Positions 36,427-45,366 of a stretch of 64,000 nucleotides of DNA are shown in pieces. Numbering within the stretch: position 1 is the first letter of the stretch; the number at the start of each line of letters is the position of its first letter. A model generated the notes under the pieces. The model saw only the letters and a program-made list of their open reading frames with translations. It was not told the DNA's origin and did no database searches. The translations under genes were made by a program, and so were the position numbers. Source of the DNA: Paraburkholderia sp. HP33-1 (lineage in GTDB: Bacteria > Pseudomonadota > Gammaproteobacteria > Burkholderiales > Burkholderiaceae); the NCBI RefSeq assembly GCF_021390595.1, contig NZ_JAJEJR010000002.1:1922001-1986000 (forward strand), written 5' to 3'.

Positions 36427-37007
36427 TGCCGAACAAAAGAACACACGTCCATACCAACCCAACACAGGGTTCTGTTAAAAAAGTAGCTTTGCAAGCACTG
36501 ACGTTCGATCAGCTATGGTCCGCCTACCCTAAATCCGATCCGTGCTCAGGACCATATCGCGATCAATGCGCGGCAAGAATTGGCGAAGCGTTACGCGGCT
36601 GTGGAATTGAGGGACTTTCATTCAAAGGCGCGCGCTGTCATGTTGACCACCCGAAGCATATGCTACGCGCTGCGGAAGTCGCCGATTGGCTGCATAAAAT
36701 ACCGTTTGCTGGCTGTCCTGCGGCGCGTTCACTAAGCGCAAAAACATGGGATACAGACATTCACGGGACGACAGGAATCATCTTCTTTAACGGTTATTGG
36801 CATCGCGATTCAGATGGTCCTGGCGTTACTGCCGGGAATCATATCGACTTGTGGAATGGGAACCGTCTAACTATGTCGGGCGTGGCTGATACACTCGCGA
36901 CGGTCGGGCGTTTTGTGTTCGGTCGCCAATCATTTCTAGCGGGCACGGACTACGGTTATTCCGATCTCCATAACTCGAGCAGCATACTGTCCTGGGAAGT
37001 CAAGTGA
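36426..37007 (+). CDS. Cassette 4: Tae4-type amidase effector
   Basis: 193 aa. Matches the T6SS amidase effector 4 family (NlpC/P60-like DL-endopeptidase that cuts peptidoglycan stems): FDQLWSAYPKSDPCSGPYRD, the catalytic Cys C48 in DQCAARIGEAL, and the catalytic His/Asp pair H139 and D141 in GNHIDLWNGNRL, with TTGIIFFNGYW before it. No signal peptide, as expected for T6SS cargo. It overlaps the adaptor stop by one base and the next gene by 4 bp. Lower GC than the surrounding C1 genes. Confidence 0.85.
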   Translation: MPNKRTHVHTNPTQGSVKKVALQALTFDQLWSAYPKSDPCSGPYRDQCAARIGEALRGCGIEGLSFKGARCHVDHPKHMLRAAEVADWLHKIPFAGCPAARSLSAKTWDTDIHGTTGIIFFNGYWHRDSDGPGVTAGNHIDLWNGNRLTMSGVADTLATVGRFVFGRQSFLAGTDYGYSDLHNSSSILSWEVK

Positions 37008-37333
37008 TTAGACGGGCAAGCCTATCCTTTTGTTTCTTTCTGCTAGGCTTTGCAAGCCTTTGGATTGTCACGGCTATCGACGCTCAGATGTGCAATTACT
37101 TTCCCGCGCTATGTCGTCCTAAACCGGGCGTTTGCGCAGAGATAGACCACTGTGGCCTGTCTACTCTAAAGGCTCTTGGTCTATTCGCGGTCGTTTTAGG
37201 TCCATCTATCGTGTTTGCTGCCAGTGCGGCGTTTGCCGGCAAGCAAAAGCGGGGGCTAGCGTTCTGGATCGTCTTGACTGTTTCACTCACGTTTGTACAT
37301 TTAATCGTGATGGAAGCCATGCGATTTCTTTAA
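37004..37333 (+). CDS. Cassette 4: small membrane protein, putative immunity to the amidase
   Basis: 109 aa, GTG start in a 4 bp overlap with the amidase stop. Three hydrophobic segments at about 7-27 (FCFFLLGFASLWIVTAIDA), 54-76 (ALGLFAVVLGPSIVFAASAA) and 84-104 (FWIVLTVSLTFVHLIVMEA). Two to four Cys (MCNYFPALC, GVCAEIDHC) lie between the first two, probably in the periplasm. Known Tai4 inhibitors are soluble periplasmic proteins, so a three-helix protein would be a different type; alternatively it is not the inhibitor. Confidence 0.55.
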   Translation: MIRRASLSFCFFLLGFASLWIVTAIDAQMCNYFPALCRPKPGVCAEIDHCGLSTLKALGLFAVVLGPSIVFAASAAFAGKQKRGLAFWIVLTVSLTFVHLIVMEAMRFL

Positions 37334-37359
37334 ATGCACGCAGTCTTGAAGCGTGATAG

Positions 37360-37385
37360 GCCCCGCTTCTGCGGGGCTTTCTTTT
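37360..37385 (+). terminator. Terminator at the end of cassette 4
   Basis: GCCCCGC-TTCT-GCGGGGC followed by TTTCTTTT. Separates cassette 4 from the convergent beta-propeller gene. Confidence 0.85.
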
Positions 37386-37418
37386 ACCGTGCTCGGGCAG
37401 GCAGAAGTGGCTCGATGA

Positions 37419-38525
37419 TCAATGCGATTCGATCGACCCGTCGCTGCGCGGATAGGTGACGATGCCCCACGCGAGCGGCAGATCACCGATCTGCTTGACC
37501 GGCTGATAGCTCTTCGCGTCGAGCACGTACACCGCACCGGAGCGCCCGCACGCGACCAGAAGCTTCGAGCCGTCCGGTGTGAAGCTGAAATGCCAGCAGC
37601 GCTGGCCTACCGGCACATCGGCGATATGTTCGTACGTGTGGCCGTCGAACACCTGCACCGTCTGGTCGCGCGCGGCAGCCACAAAAAGCCGCTGACCGTC
37701 CGGGCCATACGCGACGCCATAGGGCCCAAGCTTCGTATCGACCGTCTTGAGCACATCGAACGTGTTTGCGTCGATCACGACGAACTTGCTGAGCGACTCC
37801 AGCGTGACCACGTAGTGCTTGCCGTCCGGCGACAGCCGGATGCCTCGCGGCCGGCCGCCGGGCGCCAGCTTCACGGTCCGGATCGGCGCGCCGGTGCGCG
37901 CGTGGTAGACCGAGATCGTATCGTCGCCTTCGTTGGCGACCAGCATCATCTGGCCGTCGCGCGAGAATTCGATGCCTTCGGTTTCGTGGCCGCTCGTGAC
38001 CGAACGGATCACGCGCCAGTCTTTCATGTCGACGATCGCGATTTCGGCCGGCGGCTTGTTCGCGTCGTCGTCGTCCGCGCCGGGTTTGCCGCCCGCGTTC
38101 GAATCCGGTTTGCCATCCGGTTTGCCTCCCGGCGGGCCGCTGACGTCGCCGGGCTCGTACGTCACGTACGCATAGCCGTTGTGCACCCGCACGAATTCCG
38201 GGTTTTTGCCGATCTTCACGCGCTCGACGACCTTGCCGGTGGCGGTGTCGATCACCGCGAGGTCGTTCGTGTTCTTGTTGGCGACCAGCAAACGCGTGCC
38301 GTCGGCATTCAGGCTCAGGCCGCGCGGGCCGTCCGCGCCGACCGGAAAGGTCTGCGCGAGCGTCATATGGTCGAGATCGATCACGCCGACGCCGGCCTTC
38401 TCGCTCGTCACGTAGGCGAGCGGCGCGGCCGAGGCATGCGCGGCGCTCGCGGCCAGCACGAGCGCCGCGCATGTCAGCGCGAGGGAACGGCGTGGTGGGC
38501 GGGGGGAAATCCGTGTCTCCAGCAT
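37419..38525 (-). CDS. PQQ-dependent-catabolism-associated beta-propeller protein
   Basis: 368 aa exported protein: signal MLETRISPRPPRRSLALTCA followed by a hydrophobic stretch ending AHASA, then YVTN-type blades (PLAYVTSEKAGVGVIDLDHM, GTRLLVANKNTNDLAVIDTA, GQMMLVANEGDDTISVYHA, GQRLFVAAARDQTVQVFDG). A low-complexity insert of Gly/Lys/Pro/Asp (PPGGKPDGKPDSNAGGKPG) lies near residue 130. Proteins of this family accompany PQQ-dependent alcohol dehydrogenases; the role is not known, possibly a periplasmic assembly or sensing factor. Its 3' end is duplicated at 29393 and 35151. Confidence 0.85.
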   Translation of the reverse strand: MLETRISPRPPRRSLALTCAALVLAASAAHASAAPLAYVTSEKAGVGVIDLDHMTLAQTFPVGADGPRGLSLNADGTRLLVANKNTNDLAVIDTATGKVVERVKIGKNPEFVRVHNGYAYVTYEPGDVSGPPGGKPDGKPDSNAGGKPGADDDDANKPPAEIAIVDMKDWRVIRSVTSGHETEGIEFSRDGQMMLVANEGDDTISVYHARTGAPIRTVKLAPGGRPRGIRLSPDGKHYVVTLESLSKFVVIDANTFDVLKTVDTKLGPYGVAYGPDGQRLFVAAARDQTVQVFDGHTYEHIADVPVGQRCWHFSFTPDGSKLLVACGRSGAVYVLDAKSYQPVKQIGDLPLAWGIVTYPRSDGSIESH

Positions 38526-38619
38526 CGTTTTGCTCCGTTTTGTAATCGCGGCGCCGCGATGGTTCGCGCCATCGTTTCAAGGTAGCCCACTGGGCGATTG
38601 TTTGACAACGCGGATCAGG

Positions 38620-38634
38620 CGGGAGATTTTCCCG
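38620..38634. promoter_or_regulatory. CGGGA-N5-TCCCG site between the beta-propeller and tonB genes
   Basis: Same inverted repeat and spacing as at 25415-25429. The divergent spacer (38526-38687) also has a perfect 16-bp palindrome, ATCGCGGCGCCGCGAT, at 38545-38560. Either could serve one or both genes. Confidence 0.45.
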
Positions 38635-38687
38635 AATTGCGGGCCGCCGGCCGTCGTGGGTTCTAAAAGCGGGAGCAGCGTAGGACA

Positions 38688-39464
38688 ATGAACCCGGAGG
38701 TGGCGCTGATGCTTCAAGTTGCCATGGTGAACCCGGGAAGTCCCACGCATGCCGCGGCCGGCTACCGTCGCGCGGCAATCGTGCTGGGCGCCGTGATCGC
38801 AGCGCATCTGGTGCTGCTCGCTATCGCGTTGAACGCACGTAACAGGATCGTCGAGCATCCGGTCGAGCCGCGGACCATCACCGCGTTGCTGTTGAGCCCC
38901 GAGCCTCCCGCTCCCGTTGTTGCACCTCCCGCGCCGCCCACACCCGCCGCTATCGTTCCGCCGACGCCGCCCGTCACCCGCCCCGCCGTGCGCGTCAAAC
39001 CGGCGCCGCAGCCGCGCGCGCAGGTACCGCGCAGTGTGGAAGCGCCGATACCGTCGCCGTCGCGCGAAAGCGCGGCGCAGCCCGTCACGCAATCGGCCGC
39101 GCTGCAGACCGCCGCGCCAACGGCCGCCGTGCCGTCGGCCGCATCGGCCCCGGCCGCTCAGCCGGCGCTGCCCGCATCGACCGAGCCGCGCAACGTGTCG
39201 CACGTCGACTGCTCGATTCCGAAGCCCGACTATCCCGACATCTCGAAGCGGCGCGGCGAGCATGGCACGGCCGTCGTGCGTTTCGTCGTCGGGCTGACCG
39301 GGCGCATCGAAACGGCGCAGCTGCAAACGAGCAGCGGCTCCACGCGGCTCGACGACGCGGCGCTCGCCGCCGTGCATGCGGGCGGCTGCCAGCCGTACAC
39401 CGAAAACGGCACGCCGGTGCGCGCCGCGTACTCGCAGTCGTTCGTGTTCGGACTGACCGAGTGA
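38688..39464 (+). CDS. tonB: TonB energy transducer
   Basis: 258 aa. One N-terminal membrane helix (about 27-47, AAIVLGAVIAAHLVLLAIAL), a long Pro/Ala-rich periplasm-spanning linker (about 62-165) and a TonB C-terminal domain (SKRRGEHGTAVVRFVVGLTG, SSGSTRLDDAALAAVHAGG). It transmits the proton-motive force to outer-membrane receptors, probably the receptor at 25520. A Cys is present at HVDCSIPKPDYP and another at HAGGCQPY. Followed 39 bp later by exbB. Confidence 0.9.
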   Translation: MNPEVALMLQVAMVNPGSPTHAAAGYRRAAIVLGAVIAAHLVLLAIALNARNRIVEHPVEPRTITALLLSPEPPAPVVAPPAPPTPAAIVPPTPPVTRPAVRVKPAPQPRAQVPRSVEAPIPSPSRESAAQPVTQSAALQTAAPTAAVPSAASAPAAQPALPASTEPRNVSHVDCSIPKPDYPDISKRRGEHGTAVVRFVVGLTGRIETAQLQTSSGSTRLDDAALAAVHAGGCQPYTENGTPVRAAYSQSFVFGLTE

Positions 39465-39503
39465 CCGAATCACGACCTGCGACAACCAACGAAGGAAATC
39501 GCC

Positions 39504-40274
39504 ATGCAACATTACGGACTCGCAAACGTCTGGGCTTCGGGTGATATCGTCACGCGCGGCATTCTGAGCGTGCTCGTGATCATGTCGGTGCTGTCGTGGA
39601 CCGTGATCATCATGAAGCTGTGGCAACTGCTCCGCCTCAGGCGCGTGACCAGCCAGAGCGACGCGCGCTTCTGGAGCGCGGATCGCTTCGACGACGGCCT
39701 GCGCGCCCTCGGCCACCCGGAATCGAGCGCGCACGACAACCCGCTGCTCGCGCTCGCGCTGGCAGGCCATGAAGCGGCGACGCACCATCGGCAGACGCAG
39801 CAGCATCTGCACGACCGCATCGACGTGTCGGACTGGATCACCCGGCGTCTGCAGGACACGATGGACGAGACGATCGCGCGTCTGCAAAGCGGCCTCGCGA
39901 TCCTCGCCTCGATCGGCAGCACCGCGCCTTTCGTCGGGCTGTTCGGCACCGTGTGGGGCATCTACCATGCGCTGATCGTGATCGGCGAGACCGGCCAGAC
40001 CTCGATCGATCACGTCGCCGGCCCGGTCGGCGAATCGCTGATCATGACGGCGTTCGGCCTGTTCGTCGCGATTCCCGCCGTGCTCGGCTACAACGGACTG
40101 ACGCGCGCGAACCGCTCGATCGTCGCGCGCCTGAAGCGTTTCGCGCACGGCTTGCATGCGTACTTCGTGACCGGCGCGCAATTGCCGTCGAGCGCCGGGC
40201 CGCAGATGCGTGTGGTGCCGCGCGGCACCAACGCGACGAACCCGACCCATGACGGAGACCTCGGATGGCAATGA
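39504..40274 (+). CDS. exbB: ExbB proton channel component
   Basis: 256 aa MotA/TolQ/ExbB family, three membrane segments: ILSVLVIMSVLSWTVIIMKL near residue 20, ASIGSTAPFVGLFGTVWGIY near 140 and GESLIMTAFGLFVAIPAVL near 185. It forms the stator with ExbD that powers TonB. The region between helices 1 and 2 is the usual cytoplasmic loop. Overlaps exbD by 10 bp. Confidence 0.93.
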   Translation: MQHYGLANVWASGDIVTRGILSVLVIMSVLSWTVIIMKLWQLLRLRRVTSQSDARFWSADRFDDGLRALGHPESSAHDNPLLALALAGHEAATHHRQTQQHLHDRIDVSDWITRRLQDTMDETIARLQSGLAILASIGSTAPFVGLFGTVWGIYHALIVIGETGQTSIDHVAGPVGESLIMTAFGLFVAIPAVLGYNGLTRANRSIVARLKRFAHGLHAYFVTGAQLPSSAGPQMRVVPRGTNATNPTHDGDLGWQ

Positions 40275-40687
40275 GCCCTTTCTCCAACGACGACGATCAA
40301 GGTCTGATGAACGAGATCAACATGACGCCGCTCGTCGACGTGATGCTGGTTCTGCTGATCATTTTTCTCGTCACCATCCCGGCGCTGCAGCACGCGGTCA
40401 GGATCGATCTGCCGCACGCGAGCAGCCAGCCGGAAGCGGTCAAGCCCGCGCACGTGGACGTCGCGGTGCAGGCGGACGGCACGGTCCTGTGGGACGGTCA
40501 GCCCGTGAGCGACGACGGCTTGCGCGCGCGCATCGCGCAGGCCGCTCTCGCGACGCCGCAGCCGGAACTGCATTTGCGCGCCGATCGCAAGGTGCCATAT
40601 GAGCGGGTCGCGATCGTGATGTCGGCGGCGCAGCGCGGCGGACTGACCAGGCTGGGCTTCGTGACTGATCCGCAGTTGGGCAAATGA
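40265..40687 (+). CDS. exbD: ExbD proton channel component
   Basis: 140 aa. Single N-terminal helix with the essential Asp in the conserved block MTPLVDVMLVLLIIFLVTIP (around residues 18-37), then a periplasmic domain. ATG 40265 has GGAG at a suitable distance; the ATG two codons later (40271, ATGA overlap with exbB) is also possible. With tonB and exbB it makes a complete dedicated energising unit. Confidence 0.93.
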   Translation: MAMSPFSNDDDQGLMNEINMTPLVDVMLVLLIIFLVTIPALQHAVRIDLPHASSQPEAVKPAHVDVAVQADGTVLWDGQPVSDDGLRARIAQAALATPQPELHLRADRKVPYERVAIVMSAAQRGGLTRLGFVTDPQLGK

Positions 40688-40812
40688 GGTTGCACGGCGA
40701 ACACAAAGCACGGCTTATCGGCAGCGAAAGAATCTCTGAATTTGAATCGGCGGTCGGCTCGGCTATCGTGGTGCGTGTCTGAACGGCACACCATCCACGC
40801 GAGGACCGCACG

Positions 40813-41634
40813 ATGCAAGCCCTTATCTTCGACGTCGATGGCACGCTCGCCGACACCGAGACCGCTCATCGGCACGCGTTCAACGCCGCGTTCGCGCAAG
40901 CGCACCTCGACTGGTTCTGGGACGAGGCGCTCTATGCGCGTCTTTTGACCGTGGCGGGCGGCAAGGAGCGTCTGCTGCATTACTGGCGCACGATCGAGTG
41001 CGAAGAAGCCGAGGGCCCACGGGCGCGAGAGGCTGTCGACGCGCTGCACGCGCTGAAGACCCGCCACTACGCAGAGCGGATGCGCGAGGGCGCTGTGCCG
41101 CTGCGACCCGGCATCGCACGTCTGCTCGACGAAGCAAACGAGGCCGGCCTGCGCGTGGCGATCGCGACGACCACCACGCCCGCCAATCTCGACGCGCTGC
41201 TGCAAGTGCATTTCGGCGCAAGCTGGCGCAATCGCTTCGCGGCGATCGGCGACGCCAGCACCACGTCGGCAAAAAAGCCCGCCCCCGACGTCTATCGACA
41301 CGTACTCGAACAGCTCGGTTTGCAGCCCGCGGCCTGCCTCGCCTTCGAAGACTCGCGTAACGGCTTGTTGGCGGCTCGCGCCGCGCGGGTGCCGGTCGTC
41401 GTCACGCCGTCCGCGTTTACCGCGCATGAGGACTTCGATGGCGCGCTTGCTGTGCTGCCTCATCTCGGCGATCCGCTCGCGCCGATTCTTCAGATGGTGC
41501 GCGGCGAATGGCATCGCTGGGTGGATCTGGCGACGCTGCGCCGCTGGCATGAAGATGCCGCGCGGCGTCCCGACGCGACTTCGCGCAGCACGTCGAGCGC
41601 GGATCAATCGAGCGCGAACGCGTCATGGCATTGA
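40813..41634 (+). CDS. cbbY: HAD phosphatase CbbY
   Basis: 273 aa. HAD motif [12 protein letters not shown] at the N-terminus, motif II in [11 protein letters not shown], and the Lys/Asp motifs [17 protein letters not shown] and [12 protein letters not shown]. CbbY removes xylulose-1,5-bisphosphate, a RuBisCO misfire inhibitor. A C-terminal 20-residue Ser/Ala tail is not conserved. It is 33 kb away from cbbLSX but next to cbbZ, so the repair functions are physically split from the main operon. Confidence 0.88.
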   Translation: MQALIFDVDGTLADTETAHRHAFNAAFAQAHLDWFWDEALYARLLTVAGGKERLLHYWRTIECEEAEGPRAREAVDALHALKTRHYAERMREGAVPLRPGIARLLDEANEAGLRVAIATTTTPANLDALLQVHFGASWRNRFAAIGDASTTSAKKPAPDVYRHVLEQLGLQPAACLAFEDSRNGLLAARAARVPVVVTPSAFTAHEDFDGALAVLPHLGDPLAPILQMVRGEWHRWVDLATLRRWHEDAARRPDATSRSTSSADQSSANASWH

Positions 41635-42341
41635 ACCGCGATTGCCACGCAGTCCTGATCGATCTGGATGGCACGATGGTCGATACCGCGCCGGACATCG
41701 TCGCGGCGGTCGGCCTGATGCTGAAGGACTTTGGCGCCGCACCGCTGCCGTTCGACATGGTGACCGGCTTCATCGGCAACGGCGTGCGCAAGCTCGTGCG
41801 ACGCTCGCTCGACGCGGCGGGTCTCGCAGAGCGCGTCGGCCTCGAACACGCGCAGGCTGTGTTCGAGGCGCACTATGCGGTGACCAACGCGACGTTGGGC
41901 CGGGTATTTCCTGGCGTGACGGCCGGGTTGCGCGCGTTGCGGCAACACGGATACCGCTGCGCGTGCGTGACCAACAAGCCGCAACCGCTGGCGGCAGCAC
42001 TGCTGGAGAAAACGGGGCTTGCCGCTCATCTGGACGTGCTGGTCGCGGGCGACACCCTGGCGAGCATGAAGCCGTCGCCCGAGCCGCTTTGGCACGCGTG
42101 CCGGCTGCTCGACGTCGAGCCCGAACATAGCGCGCTGGTCGGCGATTCATCCGTCGATATCGCGGCGGCGCGCGCCGCCGGTCTGCCGGTCTTTATCGTG
42201 AGCTATGGCTATGGCAGCGCGAACGGCACGGGCATGCCGTGCTGCGACGCACTGATTGATTCGTTCGAGGCATTGCCTGCAATTCTGGCGCAGCTATGCC
42301 CGGCCGGCGATGCAAACGAGAACACCGACGCGAGCGCCTAA
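41625..42341 (+). CDS. cbbZ: Phosphoglycolate phosphatase CbbZ
   Basis: 238 aa. HAD motif [17 protein letters not shown], motif [14 protein letters not shown] and motif [22 protein letters not shown]. Hydrolyses 2-phosphoglycolate produced by RuBisCO oxygenation; length and sequence match Gph/CbbZ. The ATG is 10 bp inside the end of cbbY. Its stop overlaps that of the convergent ankyrin gene by 4 bp. Confidence 0.92.
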   Translation: MALNRDCHAVLIDLDGTMVDTAPDIVAAVGLMLKDFGAAPLPFDMVTGFIGNGVRKLVRRSLDAAGLAERVGLEHAQAVFEAHYAVTNATLGRVFPGVTAGLRALRQHGYRCACVTNKPQPLAAALLEKTGLAAHLDVLVAGDTLASMKPSPEPLWHACRLLDVEPEHSALVGDSSVDIAAARAAGLPVFIVSYGYGSANGTGMPCCDALIDSFEALPAILAQLCPAGDANENTDASA

Positions 42342-43000
42342 CTCGTCGACAGCAAGCCCGCCACGCGCTCCGACTTCGTCTGCACCGCGATATCTTTCGC
42401 CGTCATCCCCCGGTTATCCTTCAGCGACCGGTTCGCGCCGCGCGCGAGCAACAACTGGGCGGTCTCCGCACGATCGTATCCCGCCGCCCACATCAGCGCG
42501 GTCAAATCGTTCTTGTAGGTGCGGTTCACGTCGACGCCGGCATCGAGCAACTGAGCGACGACCTTCGTTTGCCCCTGCCCCGCCGCGTATTCCATCGCGG
42601 TCTTGCCGACGCGATCCGTCACGAGCGGATCGGCGCCATGCGCGAGCAGCAGCGCGACGATCTCGTCGAAGCCGCCGTAGGCGGCGGCCATCAACGGCGT
42701 GTCGCCCGGCGCGTTCGAATGCTGCACGTTCGCGCCGCGCTCGATCAGCGTGCGCGCCATCGCCGTATCGCCCTTCTTGCACGCGGTGACGAGCGCGGTG
42801 TCGCCGATCCGGTTCATCGCATCGACCGCGGCGCCGCGCTGCAACGCCGCCACGACCAACTGCTGATCGTCGTCCTTCGCGGCCGCGAGCAGCTGGCGGT
42901 TGATTTCCCCCTGGTCCTGCGCGAGCGCGGGTGCGCCAGCACCGAATGCGGCGGCAAACAGAACGGCGGTCGCAAGCGGCCGGATGAACCTATCTCTCAT
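42338..43000 (-). CDS. Exported ankyrin-repeat protein
   Basis: 220 aa. Signal peptide ([20 protein letters not shown], cleaved near PALA-QD), then about five ankyrin repeats: [68 protein letters not shown] and [14 protein letters not shown] periplasmic binding role is likely. It is the third gene of the xoxF-cytochrome operon (15 bp after the cytochrome), so a chaperone or assembly role for the dehydrogenase/cytochrome pair is conceivable. Confidence 0.82.
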   Translation of the reverse strand: MRDRFIRPLATAVLFAAAFGAGAPALAQDQGEINRQLLAAAKDDDQQLVVAALQRGAAVDAMNRIGDTALVTACKKGDTAMARTLIERGANVQHSNAPGDTPLMAAAYGGFDEIVALLLAHGADPLVTDRVGKTAMEYAAGQGQTKVVAQLLDAGVDVNRTYKNDLTALMWAAGYDRAETAQLLLARGANRSLKDNRGMTAKDIAVQTKSERVAGLLSTS

Positions 43001-43015
43001 GGTGTCGTCCCCGTG

Positions 43016-43636
43016 CTACTGCAGATTGTTGATATAGGCGGCCAGATGATGGATGTCATCGTCGGTCAGATTGCGCGTCACGCTGGCCATGTTGCCCGCA
43101 TCGTTAGTACGCGTGTGCGAGCGAAAGTCCTGCAACTGCTTGACGATGTACTGATACTGCTGACCCGCAACGCGCGGAATCTCGTTCTGCCCGGAAAAGC
43201 CGCCCTGGTGGCACATCGTGCACAGCACCTCGGCGGCCTTCTTGCGGCCTGCGTCGATGCTCGCGCCATCCGCTTTGATCCGCACCGGCACGAGCGTCTG
43301 CGCGGCGAAGTAGTCGGCGAGGTCCTGCATGTCCTCGCTCGACAGGTTCTCGGCCATCGGCGACATGGGCGGATGGCCGCGCCGTCCCTGCTTGAAGTCC
43401 TTCAGTTCCAGATATAGATAGCGTGCGTTTTGCCCGGCCAGAATCGGATAGTCCGGGTTGGCCGAATTCCCCATCGGCCCATGACAGGCCACGCACACCT
43501 GCGCTTTCACCTTACCCGCCTCGGCGTCGGCGCGCGCACCCGACGGCAGCCATGCGGCGATCAACCCGCCGCACAGCAGTGCCACCCATGCAGCGCGCAC
43601 CACCCCCGGCGCTCCCCGCAGCGCCGGCCGCCTCAT
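43016..43636 (-). CDS. Dihaem c-type cytochrome, c4-like
   Basis: 206 aa. Signal-like N-terminus ([20 protein letters not shown], cleaved near ARA), and two haem sites CVACHG and CTMCHQ, one per half, with possible Met ligands in [10 protein letters not shown] and NMASVTRNL. Such cytochromes can accept electrons from PQQ dehydrogenases; it overlaps the dehydrogenase stop by 4 bp, so it may be the direct acceptor in place of a XoxG-type monohaem cytochrome. Confidence 0.88.
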   Translation of the reverse strand: MRRPALRGAPGVVRAAWVALLCGGLIAAWLPSGARADAEAGKVKAQVCVACHGPMGNSANPDYPILAGQNARYLYLELKDFKQGRRGHPPMSPMAENLSSEDMQDLADYFAAQTLVPVRIKADGASIDAGRKKAAEVLCTMCHQGGFSGQNEIPRVAGQQYQYIVKQLQDFRSHTRTNDAGNMASVTRNLTDDDIHHLAAYINNLQ

Positions 43637-45366
43637 GGCACCGCGAACACGACAACGCTATTGCCGCGCTTGAAGTCGAGCTGGGTGTTGCCGCCCGCCG
43701 CGACCGCGATGTACTGCTTGCCGTTCACCGTATACGACACAGCCGGTGCGTTGACACCCGCGCCGCATTGGTACTCCCACAGCTTCTTGCCGGTGGCGGC
43801 ATCGAACGCGCGGAACAGGCCGTTGCCTTCGCCGTTGAACACGAGACCGCCCGCCGTCGCGAGCACGCCGCCGATCAGCGGCTGGTCGGTCTTGTAGTCC
43901 CACGCGACCTTGCCGGTGTCGACGTTCACCGCCGACAGCTTGCCCCATTGCTCCTCGCCCGGGATGTTCTTGAACGCGCCGCCGAGCCACAGTTTGCTGC
44001 CGCCCGGATAGGCGGCGTCCTCGACCTGATACGTCATCGGCTGATGCAGGTTGGCCGCGTAGACGAGGCGCGTTTGCGGATCGAACGCGATCGGCGACCA
44101 CTCGACGCCGCCGTTCGCGCCCGGCAGCATCCGCGCGCCGGCCGCGGTTGGCAAGGTCCACATGTTTTCCTGCGGAATCATCGCCTGCGAGAAGCGGATC
44201 AGACGGCCGGTCGCGCGATCATGCACATAGACGTGACCGGTCTTGCCTGCATGGACGATGCCGGGGATCATCTTGCCGTCGTTGTCGCGCACGTCGATCA
44301 GGACCGGCGGGCTCACCGCGTCGAGATCCCAGACGTCGTGCGGCACGTACTGGTAGTGCCATTTGTACTTGCCGCTGTCGAGATCGATCGCGACGAGCGA
44401 GTCCGTATAGAGGTTGTCTCCCGGCCGGACCGCGCCGTACAGGTCCGGTGACGGATTGCCGACCACGAAGTACACCGTATTCGTCTTCCGGTCGACCGCA
44501 GGGGTCATCCAGACGCCGCCGCCGAGCGTCTTGTAGAAGTCGCCGCCCTTGTCGGCCAGCTGCTTCTTCTCCGCGGCGATGTCGCGCTTCTCGTCGCGGC
44601 CGGTCGCGTCTTTGGTGGCCCACACGCCTTCCTGGCCGCTATCCGGAATCGTGTAGAAGGTCCACAGCAACTGGCCGGAATTCGCGTCATACGCCTTCAC
44701 GAAACCGCGAATGCCGTACTCGCCGCCGTTCGTGCCGATCAGCACCTTGCCGTCGACGACCGTGGGCGCCATCGTTTCCGAGTAGCCCTCGTCGGGATTG
44801 GCGATCTGGCTTTGCCACAGCACGTTGCCGGTTTTGGCGTCGAGCGCGACGAGCTTGGAGTCGAGCGTGCCCATATAGAGCCGGTCGCCCGAGATCGCGA
44901 CGCCGCGATTGTTGGGCCCGCAACAGAACGTCGTGACCGGACCCATCTTGTGCTTGTAATGCCAGAACTCCTTGCCCGTCGTCGCGTCGATCGCGTACAC
45001 GTGATTGAACGACGTGGTCAGGAACATCACGCCGTCCTGCACAATCGGCGCCGTTTCCATCGACTCGTCGACGGCGGTCTGGAAGATGAACGCCGGCCTG
45101 AGCTTCGCGACGTTGGTCCTGTTGATCTGCGAGCCGGGATAAAAGCGCGTCTGCGCGTACGACCCGTTCGGATGCAGCCAGGCTGTCGTCGTGCCGCCGG
45201 CGCGATCGAGCTGATCCTGGCTCACGGGCTGAAGCCTCGCGGGCATCGCCGCGGCGGTGGTGGTCGAGGTGTTCTGCACTTCGTCGGCGGCGTGGGCCAC
45301 CGGCAAGCCGAAGGCAATGGCGAGCAGTGGCAGGCCGACCATTCCTTGAATACGGTTGAATGACAT
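43633..45366 (-). CDS. Lanthanide-type PQQ-dependent methanol/alcohol dehydrogenase (XoxF/Mdh2-like)
   Basis: 577 aa with a signal peptide ([20 protein letters not shown], cleaved near AHA). Eight-bladed PQQ propeller. The adjacent-Cys disulfide is C148-C149 in FCCGPNNRG. Metal ligands by alignment with known enzymes: E216 (GGEYGIRG), N304 (VGNPSPD), D347 (catalytic) and D349 in WDLDAV; the Asp two residues after the catalytic Asp marks lanthanide use. It oxidises methanol or a related alcohol in the periplasm. Whether it is a true XoxF, an Mdh2-like enzyme known from Burkholderiales, or a broader alcohol dehydrogenase is not certain. ATG 45366 follows AAGGAGA. Confidence 0.88.
   Translation of the reverse strand: MSFNRIQGMVGLPLLAIAFGLPVAHAADEVQNTSTTTAAAMPARLQPVSQDQLDRAGGTTTAWLHPNGSYAQTRFYPGSQINRTNVAKLRPAFIFQTAVDESMETAPIVQDGVMFLTTSFNHVYAIDATTGKEFWHYKHKMGPVTTFCCGPNNRGVAISGDRLYMGTLDSKLVALDAKTGNVLWQSQIANPDEGYSETMAPTVVDGKVLIGTNGGEYGIRGFVKAYDANSGQLLWTFYTIPDSGQEGVWATKDATGRDEKRDIAAEKKQLADKGGDFYKTLGGGVWMTPAVDRKTNTVYFVVGNPSPDLYGAVRPGDNLYTDSLVAIDLDSGKYKWHYQYVPHDVWDLDAVSPPVLIDVRDNDGKMIPGIVHAGKTGHVYVHDRATGRLIRFSQAMIPQENMWTLPTAAGARMLPGANGGVEWSPIAFDPQTRLVYAANLHQPMTYQVEDAAYPGGSKLWLGGAFKNIPGEEQWGKLSAVNVDTGKVAWDYKTDQPLIGGVLATAGGLVFNGEGNGLFRAFDAATGKKLWEYQCGAGVNAPAVSYTVNGKQYIAVAAGGNTQLDFKRGNSVVVFAVP

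Noticed and set aside
27890..37418. CRISPR array or integron, given the repeats
   Set aside because: The repeats are long, unequal and derived from gene ends, without short regular spacers, attC-like sites or an integrase.
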